From Gordionus sp. m RMFG-2023 (lineage: Eukaryota; Nematomorpha; Gordioida; Chordodea; Parachordodidae), in assembly GCF_954871325.1 (NCBI RefSeq), contig NC_088776.1, positions 62,334,954-62,398,953 on the forward strand: DNA of 64,000 bases. The letters are read 5' to 3'. A model generated the notes under the pieces. The model worked only from the letters and a program-made list of their open reading frames with translations, had not been told where the DNA came from and did not search any database. Positions 35,189 to 47,510 of this stretch are shown in pieces; positions within the stretch are counted from its first letter, which is position 1, and each line of letters opens with the position of its first letter. A program made the translations under genes and the position numbers.

Positions 35189-35400
35189 AATGTTTAACAT
35201 ATACAGTAGTGAAGATGAAATTATAGAGATAAGTTCTCCTGAATCAAATCCGAATCTTAAAATTCTAGAAGGAAAATTTTATAAAGTAATTCATGTGAAA
35301 AAGGACAAGGTACAAGCCAAATGTCAAAATTGCACAAGTAAAAAAGTTATTAATGGTTGAACAAACTCCTCTACAAACTTTGTTAAACATATTAAAGTAT
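35189..35400 (+). pseudogene. BED zinc-finger fragment of hAT transposase
   Basis: An ATG-started frame reads SSEDEIIEISSPES, then FYKVIHVKKDKVQAKCQNC, then after one in-frame stop TNSSTNFVKHIK. The spacing C-x2-C ... S-T-N-F-x-x-H-I-K is that of a BED finger, the DNA-binding N-terminal domain of hAT transposases. The frame then runs into a stop or a splice donor (AAAGTATAG). The downstream catalytic exons are missing. Confidence 0.7.
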
Positions 35401-35529
35401 AGTATACATTTTTATTTTATAATTATTAATATAATTATACCTATACTTAAGTCCCTCTTAGATAATTGTTATAAAAGATGGTTGATTATCAAATTAAAAT
35501 CATTTTGGATATATACCTATGCCACTTTT

Positions 35530-35845
35530 TAGAGGTCGATCCGATCCGATATTCCCAATATTAAATTTATATCGGCCGATTACCGACTCGATATCATATC
35601 TAATTTTGTATTCTGTAAAGATATCAATGGTTTTAATTTTTAATATACTTTTGGATTTCGATTTTATTTATAAAAATAAATGATTTCAGATATAACTATT
35701 ATTTTAAATTTTATAACATTTTAATTTTGTTAAAGAAGTCATTTTTATATCGGATCAAATTTTATAATATTGACCGATAACCGATATTTTAAAATGGGTG
35801 AAATATCATCGGCCCGATCCGATAAAAAATATCGACACATCCCTA
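35530..35845. mobile_element. nested TIR element (hAT-like MITE)
   Basis: The left end TAGAGGTCGATCCGATCC and the right end TAGGGATGTGTCGATA (reverse complement) form imperfect TIRs, and the interior is rich in CGATATCGG-type palindromic words at both ends (ATCCGATCCGATATT ... ATCGGCCCGATCCGATA). It sits inside the BED-bearing hAT element, so it inserted later. No matching 8-bp duplication was found. Confidence 0.6.
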
Positions 35846-36876
35846 ATATATTTTATATTTAATTATTATAGAAAGTTCTTATTAGAGAAAATATTTAAGC
35901 TACAATTGATATTTAATATTAGATAAATTTAAAAGGCTTTTAATAAAATAATTATAATAAGGTAGAATTTAACTTTATTATTTATTTATGATATAAGTAA
36001 AATTACATTATAGTATTTATCTACAAAATTTAATCAATTTAAAATGCATTAAAGAAAATTTTTATGTATTTAATAATTAATAATATAATATTGTACATTA
36101 TTTTCATATTTTTTTATATATAATTAATTATTTTGAAAGTAATATATAAAAAAAAATTTGAAAAGAGATTTAAATGATATTTATATATATATGATATTAC
36201 AAATGCAAGAATTAATAAGTCAAATTAGAAAATAAAACTAATTTAAAAATTACATAAATATCACAAATAAGTAATGATAAATACTATTAAAGATAATGAA
36301 TAAAATAAAACTAGAATATTTTTTTACAGATGCCATTTAGTCATATACTCCAAATATAATCTATATTTAAAACAATAGAAAATAACCTGCAAATTATAAT
36401 TAACCATTTGATTTAATTTTTTTTCTTATTTGCACATTTTCAACTACCATTAAATATACTACTCTCCCTTCCCTGTTTATACAATTTATGGGCAAAAAAT
36501 CTCTGGTTATTATAATTTTTTTTTGTAAATATGAATGATTTTATTAAATTTATTTTTACATAAAACCTAGTCATCAATAAATATTTTATTAATTATTGCA
36601 AATATTCATTCTTATATGTGTATGCTATGTTCTTCACAAATAAATAATAAAAACTATATTTTATAAACTATTCTAATTAAAGTAATGATAATTTAAAAGT
36701 ATCTTGTATTTAAGATATTCTAATTTAGTAAAAGATACAAGTATCTTTTATCTTGTAACTTTTTGATATTTTGAAAAAGATACTAGTATCTGTATCTAAG
36801 ATTCATTTTTTTATAAAGAATCTGTATCTGTATCTAGATTCTTTTTCCAGAGGACCTGCCCAACTCTGCTTTATAA

Positions 36877-37444
36877 GCTTGGCGTAATATGTCGCAAACA
36901 TAACACACGTATAGAAAACCCAAAATATTATTGCATAGAGATAAAGAGTAAAACTTTTAGATTATTACATTCTATATATTTTGAATATAAGGTTCATAAG
37001 CTTTAGCTTGTTAAAAGTAATATTTTTATCAAAGTAATATTTTTATCAGAAACCCGGAAAGAGTAAAATCTATAAAAATTGTATTAGGACTAAAATTAAT
37101 TATAAATACTTGTGTGTCCCTCTAACATAAATTAATATTAAATCAAAAAATAGACTTAAAATAACACTAGATAATTTTTTTTTAATTTCAATACATCTCA
37201 TATTTTTAATTTCCCATAGAATTCCATTTATAAAATTACCAGCTTTAAAAGAAACAGGTTTGCACAACGGCTACTACACTAATAGAAATAAACAAGAAAG
37301 TTAGTAAAATAATTATTTTAGACAAACATCTTTCGTATTTAAAATGAGTAAGTTAAATTTAAGTAATCTTAAAGAATTTGTTTATTTGGTAAGGGGTTTA
37401 AATATTTTTTTTTAATTTATTTATATAATTTATCATATAGTAGT
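36877..37444. other. AT-rich sequence
   Basis: No supported gene between the two hAT elements. Confidence 0.35.
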
Positions 37445-37452
37445 CTCAGAAT

Positions 37453-37794
37453 CAGTGGCGTAGCTACGGGGGTGGTTTTCGGGTTTGGACCCCACCAGAG
37501 CAAAATTTTTTTTTAGATTATAGGTTTAAAAGACTTAAAAGTTACTTTATATCAAATAAATACCATGAATATTTATATTTTTCTATTTTTGATGTTCGTG
37601 GAAGGATAATATATTACTATTGAAATTATTCTGGATAATATTATAATACAATCAATGACATAATCTACTAAATTATAATAATATATTATTGATGCATAAA
37701 CTATATTTATAATATAATATCGAAGATACGCCCCCACCCATCAGTCTTCTATATGTATGGACCCCCTCTAAGGAAAATTCCTGGCTCGCCACTG
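37453..37794. mobile_element. short hAT MITE, 342 bp
   Basis: The ends read CAGTGGCGTAGC and CAGTGGCGAGCCAGG (reverse complement of the right), hAT-like TIRs related to those of the 7258-8286 element. Flanking 8-mers ctcagaat and ctcgtaat match at 6 of 8 positions, consistent with an aged hAT target duplication. No coding capacity. Confidence 0.7.
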
Positions 37795-38169
37795 CTCGTA
37801 ATATATGTTGATGAATAAACCAGTTTTTTCAGATTTTTCTAAAGCAAGGATATGATAAGGAACTGGTAGATGTATAAATCCACAATATGCTTGCGGGTTA
37901 TCTCTCTAAATAATAGAAAACTAGATGAGAAATTAATAAAGAAAAGAGGAATGACGCCAACTCTCATTGGTGGTATGTTAATTTCCCTGAAATCACTCAT
38001 CTATAAGTTTTAAGATTATCCTATATATCGTGAAACTTTCTTGTTAGGCCAATAAGTTTAAATGATTGAGAAATGCAGTGAAACATAAAAACTCATAACT
38101 TTTTAAATAATAAAAATTGAATTTTAAAAATATACAAATTTGTATTTTTTAATATGTTATCAATAATAT

Positions 38170-38560
38170 TTGAAAGAATTTGAAGAGATCTATCAATTGG
38201 TGGCCCAAGCATTGAATGACTATGATTTTCAATTTTCTTAACAGGTAATGACAAAAGCGATTGAGGTCCATGGAGGCTAATTTTGGATTTACTACTATAA
38301 CATTAAGAATCAATATAATCTGCACTCTGAACATTAGGTAAATCGCTGAATGAAGCACCATCTTTTAAATACCATATATTTATATCAAGATTAAATTTGG
38401 GTTTAAAATTTTTATCATAGCAATTAATACAAAGATTAGGATAGAGGGGGGGGGGGTTTGTTGAATTCCTGCCTGTGAATTCAAGGAAAGAAATATTAAT
38501 TAAGAGTTTGAAATCATAAAAATTCTTTTAAGGATTGATAATTTAAGTAAGATATATAAG
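38170..38560 (-). repeat. inverted copy of the 39.4-39.8 kb repeat
   Basis: The minus strand here matches the plus strand at about 39470-39770, and the plus strand at about 63600-63730 of copy B (shared 'gaatttaatcttgatatgaatat'). Part of it reads MDLNRFCHYLLR...QCLGH in both the 38.2 kb copy (minus) and the 39.67 kb copy (plus). That may be an old transposon frame; the family is not recognised. An 11-base G tract lies at 38446-38456. Confidence 0.5.
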
Positions 38561-38747
38561 GAAAAAAAGGATTTTTCTATAATAATTATTTTATTTTAGG
38601 ATTGAATAGTAATGTTTTTCAGATTAAAAGTTAATTCTAAGAAGAAGAATAAAAAAAATGATAGGGATTTTAAGAATAAAATTAGATTAGAATTAAAGAT
38701 ATTTGTTTAAGTGGTGGTAAAGTAACGATCTTTATTATAATTTATCA

Positions 38748-38772
38748 GTATATATATATATATATATATATG
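38748..38772. repeat. (TA)n microsatellite
   Basis: An uninterrupted TA run of about 12 units. Confidence 0.8.
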
Positions 38773-39239
38773 TCTTTCGATAAAAGTTAATTGTACAGAA
38801 AAAAATTAACTTTTACAATTATCATTATTTTAAATATTTGATTTATAGCTGCAAAATAATATGCAAACATATAATATAAAATTATAAATAAAAGACCATT
38901 AAAATGTATAGTATAATATATATAATATTACTAATAAAGATGGTGATGGGTGGATTATAATTCTGCAGGTCTCTGATTTAAATTTTAAAGGTTATAAAAA
39001 ATTTTTAAAGAAAACTATATTTTCTATAAAAAAAACCTAATTCCAGTATTTTCTAAACAAATTTAAAATAAGTCCAAATTTTCAAGAAGGTCCTGATATA
39101 TAAAAAAAGTTTCTATTATCTAATCGGGTGAGGCAGAGGCTTCTTCATTTATATCTTTTCCTCTCCTAAGAAAATAATTTTGTTAGCACCCTAATTCCAA
39201 GAAATTGATACCATATACATAAGAAAAAAATCAAAACTC

Positions 39240-39930
39240 TATTCCACCCATTAAAGCCTTCAATTTTTTATTATTCCTCTTATAATTATTTTTTAACCTG
39301 AAAGACACATTACCACTAAATACCCCAAATAAAATTATTATTTCTTCTTAAAATATTTATTTTTTCTTATTTAACTATATTCCATTAATATTACAAATTT
39401 TTGAAAGATTTTTATAATTTCAAAAATAATTCTTAATTAATGTCCCTTTCTTCTTTGGATTCACATAAAGGCAAACAAGGAGACTTCCTATAATAAACTA
39501 TATATAAATTTCATGATCATAAACACATATTTAATCTTGATATGAATATATATGGTATTTATAAGATGGAAATTTCATTTGATATTTACCTACTCATAGT
39601 GGAGTTGATTATATCTTTATCTCATAGTTTTGGACTGTCTTTGAATAAAATATAATTCAAAATTTGCTTCTATGGACCTCAATCGGTTTTGTCATTATCT
39701 TCTAAGATCATTGAATACAATAATCTTTCAATGCTTGGGCCACCTATAGGTTGGATCACCTTTTAATTCTATCCATTTTTTTTAATAACCTATTTTAGCT
39801 TTTTGATTATATCTTTTGATTAGCATTTATAAACGACTCAATTTATTTGATTTTTAAAAAGGCGATAATCAAATAATATTCTCGAAATCGTCAATAATTG
39901 TCCAGACCTGACTGTCATCCATGAGATCTC
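39240..39930. repeat. end of duplicated block A
   Basis: Aligns with 63420-64000 of copy B, from 'attccaccyattaaa..cttcaa' to 'cagac.tgtcatccatga'. No coding exon is supported. The match runs to the window end in B, so the duplicated block continues beyond it. Confidence 0.6.
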
Positions 39931-42111
39931 TATGTTTATAATATTTTTTGTTTAAAGCTTGGCTGTTATTAAAAATCAGTTAAATCGCGTTTATCAAAAC
40001 CTTTAAATCAATATCACTGTGTTATGGTGAGGAGGAGGAGAAGAAAAAAAATACAAGAAAATCAATTATTTAATAAAGGTAAATACCAAAAATATTTTCG
40101 AATGATTTTTTTATGAAGAATTTTGTGCATGTAATATTCATTTATTTACTTCCATAAATTTTCCTAATTTTATTGTTTTGTTATCAGTTGTTCTTGTCAA
40201 TATCTTCATTCTATAGGCTTGGGCCCCCTGAATGGGTGTCACTATTTTGAAACGAACTAGAGATGGAGTTTCTTTGCGATAATTCAACCTTTCTAAGAGA
40301 AAGTTAAAAATATATAATTGAGTCCCATAAATTCTATGGATTATATGGAAATATAATGGAAAAATTTTTGGGGAAAGGTTTCTACATTCTATATGTTAAT
40401 AAAAATAATAGTTGAATGTATTATTTATCAGTATGTAAATATTTAATTTTTAAAAGGATCATTAACCTTATATTTTTTATTATATTTTTGTAGTTTTTAT
40501 AAATATATATAGAAAAATAGTTTGGTTTTTTTAACGAATAATACACTTTTTAAGATTTATTATTAATTAGGTACAAAACCCAATTATTATAAATTCAAAA
40601 ACTATACACAACACTTTTAGTTTGTTTTTCGAAAAGTAATTTTAATACCAGGTTAATAATACAAAGGATATAAACGAAATAACAATACTTATATCTGAAA
40701 ATCAATAAGTAAGTAGGGCCAATAAGATTTATTGTCCATAAATAAAAATGCAATTTTATCCTAGGATTTTGATAAAGATTCTTCGTAGCAAATAAATTCC
40801 TTCGAGAAAATCATTATATTTTAGAAAATAACATTGCGGGACAATTATATGGTTCAAAAATATTATAAATAAATTTTTCGATACTAACATAAAATTAATA
40901 AATATATGATTGTTCTATTCAATAAATATATATTAAATCTTAAAATTTATTAAAATCTAATATATTATAAAATTATATACCTATTATAAATACAATTGAG
41001 TTAATTCCAATCTAGTTCTCTGTATTTGTTTTGCAATTAATTTTAATGTAAAACATATTTTAAAGAATCGTAAGCAAGGAAAAAAATCACAAAATAAATA
41101 AAATAATGAGCTACCATATAAATATTATTTTAAAAATGGAAAGAAGAATCAAGCGAGGAAAGAATGGTTTATGAGGAAATGAGAGTTGTAAATTCAATTT
41201 TTTGGCAAAGGATAAACCCTCAATGAGTTAATTTTTACCCAGCGATTTGATTATGAAGATCCTCTCATCGCCACATGCAGTGAAACGCTGAGTTATTATA
41301 TAATTTGGGCAAGCATAAAATATATTATAATATCTCATTTTTATTATCTATAGCTTATACTAAAAAAAACTATTTCAATTTAAAAAAGATTTGTAATGTA
41401 CATATTTTTATCTCGGATAAAAAAAATAATGGAAACATAATATATAAAACAACTATTATAAAATTAAAGGATGTATATAAAATAAATATTATTTAAATAA
41501 AATAAATATCGCTAAAATTCTAAATGTGTTGCTATAATATTACATAAAATTAATTTACATAATTTTTTTAAAGGTGGGGTTTGGGGGGGGGGCGTGCATA
41601 GATGTTTAATAAGTTAGATCGATAAATCTCTAAAGAAATTAACTGTCATAGATAAAACCTCTCGCTTGGATCAAGTTATTAAAATAGTACCATCTCATCT
41701 TTGTTTTTTTATGAATAATGGGATATTTAATTCGCGAAATTACAATACCATAAAAAAAATTTAAAAATATCTAAAAATTAAAATGATTTATAATTAAAAA
41801 ATAATCCAATAAAAATTACCTATTTTTGTTAAGTATTTGTAATCTAAATATAAAGGATATAAAAACATTAATATAAACTTAGTTAGCGATAAGCATATAT
41901 TTTCTATAAATCTCTTAGTTATATAGTTCAAAGATATCCAGAAAGTTTAAATTAAATGGCTATAATAATGCCTATCCCTGTCAAATAGACTAGCTGGCAT
42001 GAATCAAAATTAATATAGACATATTTATAATCTATGATTAAATATGTTCAAGCTTTCTTAAAAATATTATCATCAAGAATTTTTATATTATATATATTTC
42101 TATAAAATTAC
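39931..42111. other. AT-rich sequence without supported features
   Basis: A 10-base G tract lies at 41583-41592. Short chance ORFs (for example 41305-41496) have AT-driven composition (Lys, Ile, Asn, Tyr) and are not called. Confidence 0.4.
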
Positions 42112-42132
42112 CGATTTTTACGTAAGAGTATG
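42112..42132 (-). CDS. possible micro-exon, 21 nt (YSYVKI)
   Basis: AG (cgtcaaatag) and a donor G/GTAATTTT bracket 21 nt reading A-YSYVKI-G in the common phase. It has no paralogue to support it and the acceptor has a poor pyrimidine tract. Confidence 0.25.
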
Positions 42133-42316
42133 CTATTTGACGACCATTCAAAAGGATCGGGCTTATTAAATAGAAGTAAATATGGTAAGTGTTATAATCG
42201 CATGGAAATCTAATCTTGATTATACTACGATTTTCGATCTTGAAATATAATTGATAAATAAAATAAATTTTCTTTCTCTCTTTCTTTCTTTATTTATTTC
42301 ATATTTATTTATAATT

Positions 42317-42517
42317 TTATAAAAATATCACTAATTTTTCGTATTCGGAATTGTCAAAGTTAGCAGAGAGCTTCATCTCAATTGTATAGGGGTGTTTTTG
42401 AACCAGTTCTTCGATAATTGAATCGTTAATTTTGAATATCTTTAAAAGCCCTCTATCTTCTACCATTACATTTACACCTTTCAAAAATTTAATTTGTGTC
42501 TTTGTTAAAATTTTAAA
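42317..42517 (-). CDS. unidentified 66-codon open frame, no ATG start
   Basis: A stop-to-stop frame reads TQIKFLKGVNVMVEDRG, then LLKIFKINDSIIEELVQ, then KHPYTIEMKLSANFDNSEY and ends KLVIFL-stop. Codon and residue use are unlike the Lys/Ile/Asn noise of the surrounding AT-rich DNA, and GC is locally higher. There is no ATG before the internal Met, but an acceptor-like ttttaacaaag stands near the upstream end, so it could be a terminal exon. I cannot assign a family. It is either a host exon or an old transposon piece. Confidence 0.35.
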   Translation of the reverse strand, partial: FKILTKTQIKFLKGVNVMVEDRGLLKIFKINDSIIEELVQKHPYTIEMKLSANFDNSEYEKLVIFL

Positions 42518-43980
42518 TTATAATATATATCTATATGCGAAACCTTTCCAATAAGATTTTGGAATCTCTCAAATTTATAATATTTTTATATGATTTTCAA
42601 ATTATTTCATAATTAATTGTTTCTTTCTATTTTAATAATTTTTTTTAAAAAATTAAGAGTAGTTCAAAATATATGTAAATTAAATTCACATGGTAGCTAT
42701 TTTAGATAGACTAACTATGACCTGCCAATTTTTCTTCTCAGCCCACAAAATGCTTTCTAACGTTCTCATCAGACCCCACAATATAGAGGGATGATTAATA
42801 AAACAATTTAAGGATTCTTTAACTATTGATTATATTTAAAATTAATAATGGCTATGATCCGGATTAGAATGGGCAAAAGAAAAAGGTGAAAGGGTTCTAT
42901 ATTTTCCTTTTTTTTAAAAAATAAACTCATTTCTTTCCATATTAAAAATTATTTTATTACATATACATTATGAAATAATTATTAAGGTTGATTTATTTAA
43001 AATAAATGATGATGTCCTCGTACATATAAGTTGTGTTCTTTAAATCCAAGAAGAGGGCCTATCGATTTCGTTTTTATTAGTGAAGAATTCATAAATGTCA
43101 TTTGGCTTAATAAAATAGAATGCATATTTCTTTTCTTTATGTTCCAAGATCTGGCTTATATTTGATAACTGGAGATAGATGATTATTGCTTATGGAATTT
43201 AACAAAGTGATTAATAAAATTTTATGTTTTAATTGGAGAGGGAGGTGTGAATATATGAAATAAACTTCTATTAGTAACAAAAAAATATATAATTCATAAT
43301 TTTATAAGCTAAACACTGTGATAGGTAATTAAAAGAACATGTTTAGACTAATTACGTTAAAATAATAGCTGTGTGCTAGATCCCATTCCCTGATCATGCC
43401 GATATGATTGGACTATTAATTTTTATTATTTAAAACCCATGTCGAGTTATTTTGTTTACTTTCCATACATCAAAATTTAGAGAGATGATTAACATAGAAG
43501 TCAAGATATTTTTATTTCATTTTCAATAAAAACGAAACATTCACTTGAGAATTACGGATTAATCACTAATCTGTAAAACTTACAGCCCACTCTTTATATA
43601 TAATAAGTATATTTTGTCAAAGCTCAAATTTTTTAAAATTTAAATTATAAATCTGTTATTAAGATTAATAATTATATGAGTAATATAGCTATTTCTACGA
43701 ATAAATAAATTATATGAGTGCAAGCTGAATGTAAAATCTAGATGAAGAAAAAATTGCTTATTTTTATATTTTACTAAGCCAAATAATAGTATTTTAGTAG
43801 TCTATTTAGTATAATATTTTATGTCTACTGCTAACTTTTTAGACCATCATTCATTTTCCACTTCATTTCTCCATTGCATGCCCACAAAATCAAATATAAA
43901 CTTATCACTATTGCATATATCTTTCCAATATTAGGCTTGAAGAATATATTCATAATATATATTTTTTTAAATAAAAAAAT
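42518..43980. other. AT-rich sequence without supported features
   Basis: Nothing beyond scattered GC-richer words. No splice-flanked segment with the family rule was found. Confidence 0.35.
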
Positions 43981-44175
43981 TTATTTTTTAGATGAAAAAT
44001 CTATTTTTTAGATGAAAAATCTATTTTTTAGATGAAAAATCTATTTTTTAGATGAAAAATCTATTTTTTAGATGAAAAATCTATTTTTTAGATGAAAAAT
44101 TTATAGATTAAAAATTTATTTTTTAGATGAAAAATTTATTTTTTAGATGAAAAACTTATTTTTTAGATGAAAAAT
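43981..44175. repeat. 20-bp minisatellite
   Basis: About nine units of ctattttttagatgaaaaat in tandem: six near-perfect units, one degenerate unit near 44100-44115, then three more with t/c changes at the join. Unit identity is high, so it is recently expanded. Confidence 0.9.
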
Positions 44176-46310
44176 ATAAATGGTTCAATTACTATTTATT
44201 TTAAATAAAAAAGGGTAAACAATTTTTATTATAAAATTTTTAAAAAAAGGTAAACAATTTGTTATAATATAATAAATAATGATAATTAAATATTTCTATT
44301 ATAATATTAATATTTATCATAGCTATTAGAGGTCTGCCCGGCCCCACCAGGTTTGGCTTGATAAAGATTTAAAACCAGGTTACCAGCACGTTCATAATGT
44401 TACCAATCCCGACAATTGATATATTTATACATTAGGAATTATTGATTGTATATTTTTTTAAGTTGCTATTCTCTTCCTTTAAAAATTTTAATCTGTCTAG
44501 CCCCACCTATTGTAATAGAATTGATATAATATTTTTAAAGAAATGGGTTTAGTTCTAAAACTTTTAACGATCCAATTCAGTGCTGAATTGCAAAAGTATA
44601 TTTCTAAACTTAAAAATCGCATTTTTGCTATAAAAAAATGAACGAAATATAATTTTTACCATTTTTTAAAAAAATATATTCAACAGGGGATTTTTATGAA
44701 CGTGTCCAAATTATTTAGTATTAAAAAATAACTTTTGAATATAATTGGGTTAGGTGTATAAATATTTTTATTATAAAATTTCACTTTGAAGAATAATTTT
44801 GATTACATAAAGCAAGAAACTTGAAAATATAAAAGTTCAACATTATGTTTTTTTTATTATTTGTAAACCCCAGGATAGATTTTTAATTATTTCTAATCCT
44901 GCTAACTAAATTTCTATATTATTAAATCTCAGGAAATGTTTTAATAATTAAATTGTTAATATTTTTACAACAAATATTTTCAATATTTTTATTTTAAAAC
45001 TTCAAGCTATTATCTAAAAATTAAATATCTTTTTGCTTATAAATATTTATGTTACAACTTTTAACCTTTCAACTCTCATAATATACAAAAATGTAAAATG
45101 TTTGCACTTTTAAGAGCTTAAACTACCATTAGATATAAAAATGTTTTTTTGATTTTATACATAAATAAATTTTTACAATTAATTTCAATTATAATAATAA
45201 GGGATTAATAATCTCGATTATAATAGAATGTAGTAATAAATATTTTTAAAAAGATTAGATTATTTTAAAAGGAGATGACTAAAAAAAATTAAAAAAAATA
45301 TTACTAAAAGAATGATTTTAAAAAAATAATTAACCAGAGAAGGGACTAAAAAAATATATCAAGAAAAATAGGAAAAGGAACACCCCAGAGTAGAGTGAAT
45401 ACTCAGAAAATTGGATAAATCTTTAGGGAGAACCACCGATATAACTTCTCACTGAGATTTCCAATATAGGTTCTTATTTGTTTCAATAGCAATTTAATCA
45501 AATAATGAGACTAATACCATCAAAATCGAGAGTATATATATGGATCTTTAATGGTCTAATTCTGAGAACAGAATTACCTTAATCCCTTAAAAATCAGGCA
45601 AATTTTTTTATGTTGCCTTTTCGAAAATTTTATTTTACAAATAGTCACTAATGTTAGTGATAATAAATATCCGAAACTCAAGATCTTCTTAAATTCCTAC
45701 AAATTAATTTTTAATTTTTCCCTCCCCCATAGTAAATTCTTTTGTACTCGTCTGGGTACAAAGGATTGAGCTTCCTTAGGTTTCAGAGAAGTTTCAGAGA
45801 AGTCTACTGGGTAAAATTAGAAAAAATTTCAATAAAAGTTAAAGCGAGTTGGATATTTGTTGCACTGAGAATGCCGAGAGAGAAGACTATGTCTGTCTTT
45901 AGGGTCGGTATCTGTTTGGTATTATTTGCATTATAAGATATTAGCATGTTGTAGGTAAGTCTTAGGACTCTTGTATGCCTTATTATTCCGATACATTCAA
46001 AGATTTATCTCCTCATACATTTTTTATTTAAATTAAGTTATCTTATTTTTCAATGTAAAATTATATTTTTAATTTTATTTATTTCTATAATCAAAAATAT
46101 TATTTATACAATAAGAAATTTTTTAGTAAATAATAATATTATATAATACATTTTAAACTAACCCCTATTAATTTTTAATAAATTCAATACAAAATAATGT
46201 ATATTTTAAAAACACTAAATATCAGATAATCGCTTAATTAAAAAATACACCCAACATATATTAATAAAAATAATCATAATGAGGTTACCCATTTAGTTAA
46301 TAAATTATCC
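44176..46310. other. AT-rich sequence with a GC-rich word near 44.33 kb
   Basis: 'tagaggtctgcccggccc' at 44327-44344 resembles an hAT-type terminus but no partner end was found. The ORF at 45742-45936 lies in a slightly GC-richer patch and shows no recognisable motif; it is not called. Confidence 0.35.
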
Positions 46311-47317
46311 TTGGGAATAGCTAAGGCGAGTCTATGTATCAAGAAAAAGCCTCTGCGAGTTTCGATGGTAAATTTACGAATGTTAGAGACAAGTTGCTTG
46401 AAAAATGATAAAGCACTATTCCTAAAAGTTGTTATGGTGGTGAAAATTATTGGAATTGTGTTCTTGTGAAATTTAAAAATATTTTGCTATCTTTAGTTGC
46501 TACTTTTTATTGAGAATGTGTTAAGTGTTTGATTGGAAGTAGGCAAAAGATCAAGGAGTAGTCCTAGATCAAGAATTGGCCACGATGGAAGGAAATTGAG
46601 ATATTCATCATAACGTTCCCATCATATCTGAAAAGACATATAAGTTGAAGAATAGATAGAATTTGCGAATTATATAAATTATGCCTAACAATTTGACCTT
46701 AACAAGACGATAATGGAGGCCATGCTTCCATTACCCTCAACGGCAGAATTGCAATCAGAACAAGTTTGGAGTTAGGCTATTATGTCAATGGCATAAGTGG
46801 ATCATTTTAGTTTTATTTCAGACATGAACGACAGATTTGTGAATAAGTCATAAAGAGAAAAAATGTGTAAGTAAAAAATTTTGCAATGACATGGAATATT
46901 TGAGGGACATAATTTTGTTGTAATGAACAGAACAGTGGTAACTACAACAATAAAGGGCTCAAGTCAGAATAAAAATTGTATACAAATTGATCTCCAAATT
47001 TAACCAGACAGATTTAATTTGAAAGTTTTACTGTATAAACTAAGTCGCGAATAGATTAAGAATAATATTATAGTGAGATAAATAAAGCTGAATAAGAAAT
47101 GTTCTTAAAACTACCAAAACATGCAATGTGTTGATATGATAGGTATAAGAGATTTTTATATAATATTTTGATTAAATTAATTATTTTATTTTATCATTTA
47201 TATTTATTATTATACATTAAGATTTTAATAATTATATAGACTTGAATAATCCATTTTAGATTTTCATTATTATTCTTTGGTAATAAATAAAATTTGATAT
47301 TTATTAATAACTATTTT
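46311..47317. other. higher-GC stretch, unidentified degraded coding-like sequence
   Basis: GC is visibly above the surroundings. Broken open fragments occur on both strands, such as plus DDNGGHASITLNGRI near 46709-46753. No family was recognised. It could be an old transposon or a dead host gene. Confidence 0.3.
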
Positions 47318-47510
47318 ATGGCATGGCGAGTAAGGTAAGTTGTCAAAATAAATTGGTATAAAAGTTTACAATTTCTTAGGACCACAACATCGCTACAACG
47401 ATTATATAATGAATTAGGTATTTCATCATATGCAAAAGTTAAGAAAGTTAGGAAAAAGTATGCGAAGGGAAATATATATAGTACTTACGAGGAAAGTATT
47501 ATTTACTCTG
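47318..47510 (+). CDS. possible two-exon gene start
   Basis: ATG at 47318 opens a 17-nt exon (MAWRV, ending AG/GTAAGT). A 45-nt candidate intron ends atttcttag, and a second exon runs from 47380 to 47510, open throughout: RTTTSLQRLYNELGISSY, then AKVKKVRKKYAKG, then NIYSTYEESIIYS. It ends at a donor G/GTAAGC. A third exon could start after 'tttattacag' near 47706 (DWYLFLIKLEIAILF), stopping after about 24 codons. All three junctions keep frame. The product is unknown; it is rich in basic residues. It could also be a transposon piece. Confidence 0.35.

Larger units (their letters stand above)
34782..36868 (+). mobile_element. hAT element with BED-finger exon
   Basis: The ends read CAGAGTTAGGCAG on the left and CAGAGTTGGGCAG as the reverse complement of the right: hAT-type TIRs. 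Flanking 8-mers cttttaat and ctttataa match at only 5 of 8 positions, so the target duplication has decayed. Both ends carry many copies of the word GATAC/GTATC (as in AAGATACAAGATAAAAGAT), which look like the subterminal repeats that hAT transposases bind. The interior holds a BED zinc-finger fragment at 35189-35400 and a nested TIR element. The rest of a transposase is absent. Confidence 0.75.

Noticed and set aside
44327-44400. hAT-like terminus TAGAGGTCTGCCCGGCC
   Set aside because: No partner end or target duplication was found, so no element was called.
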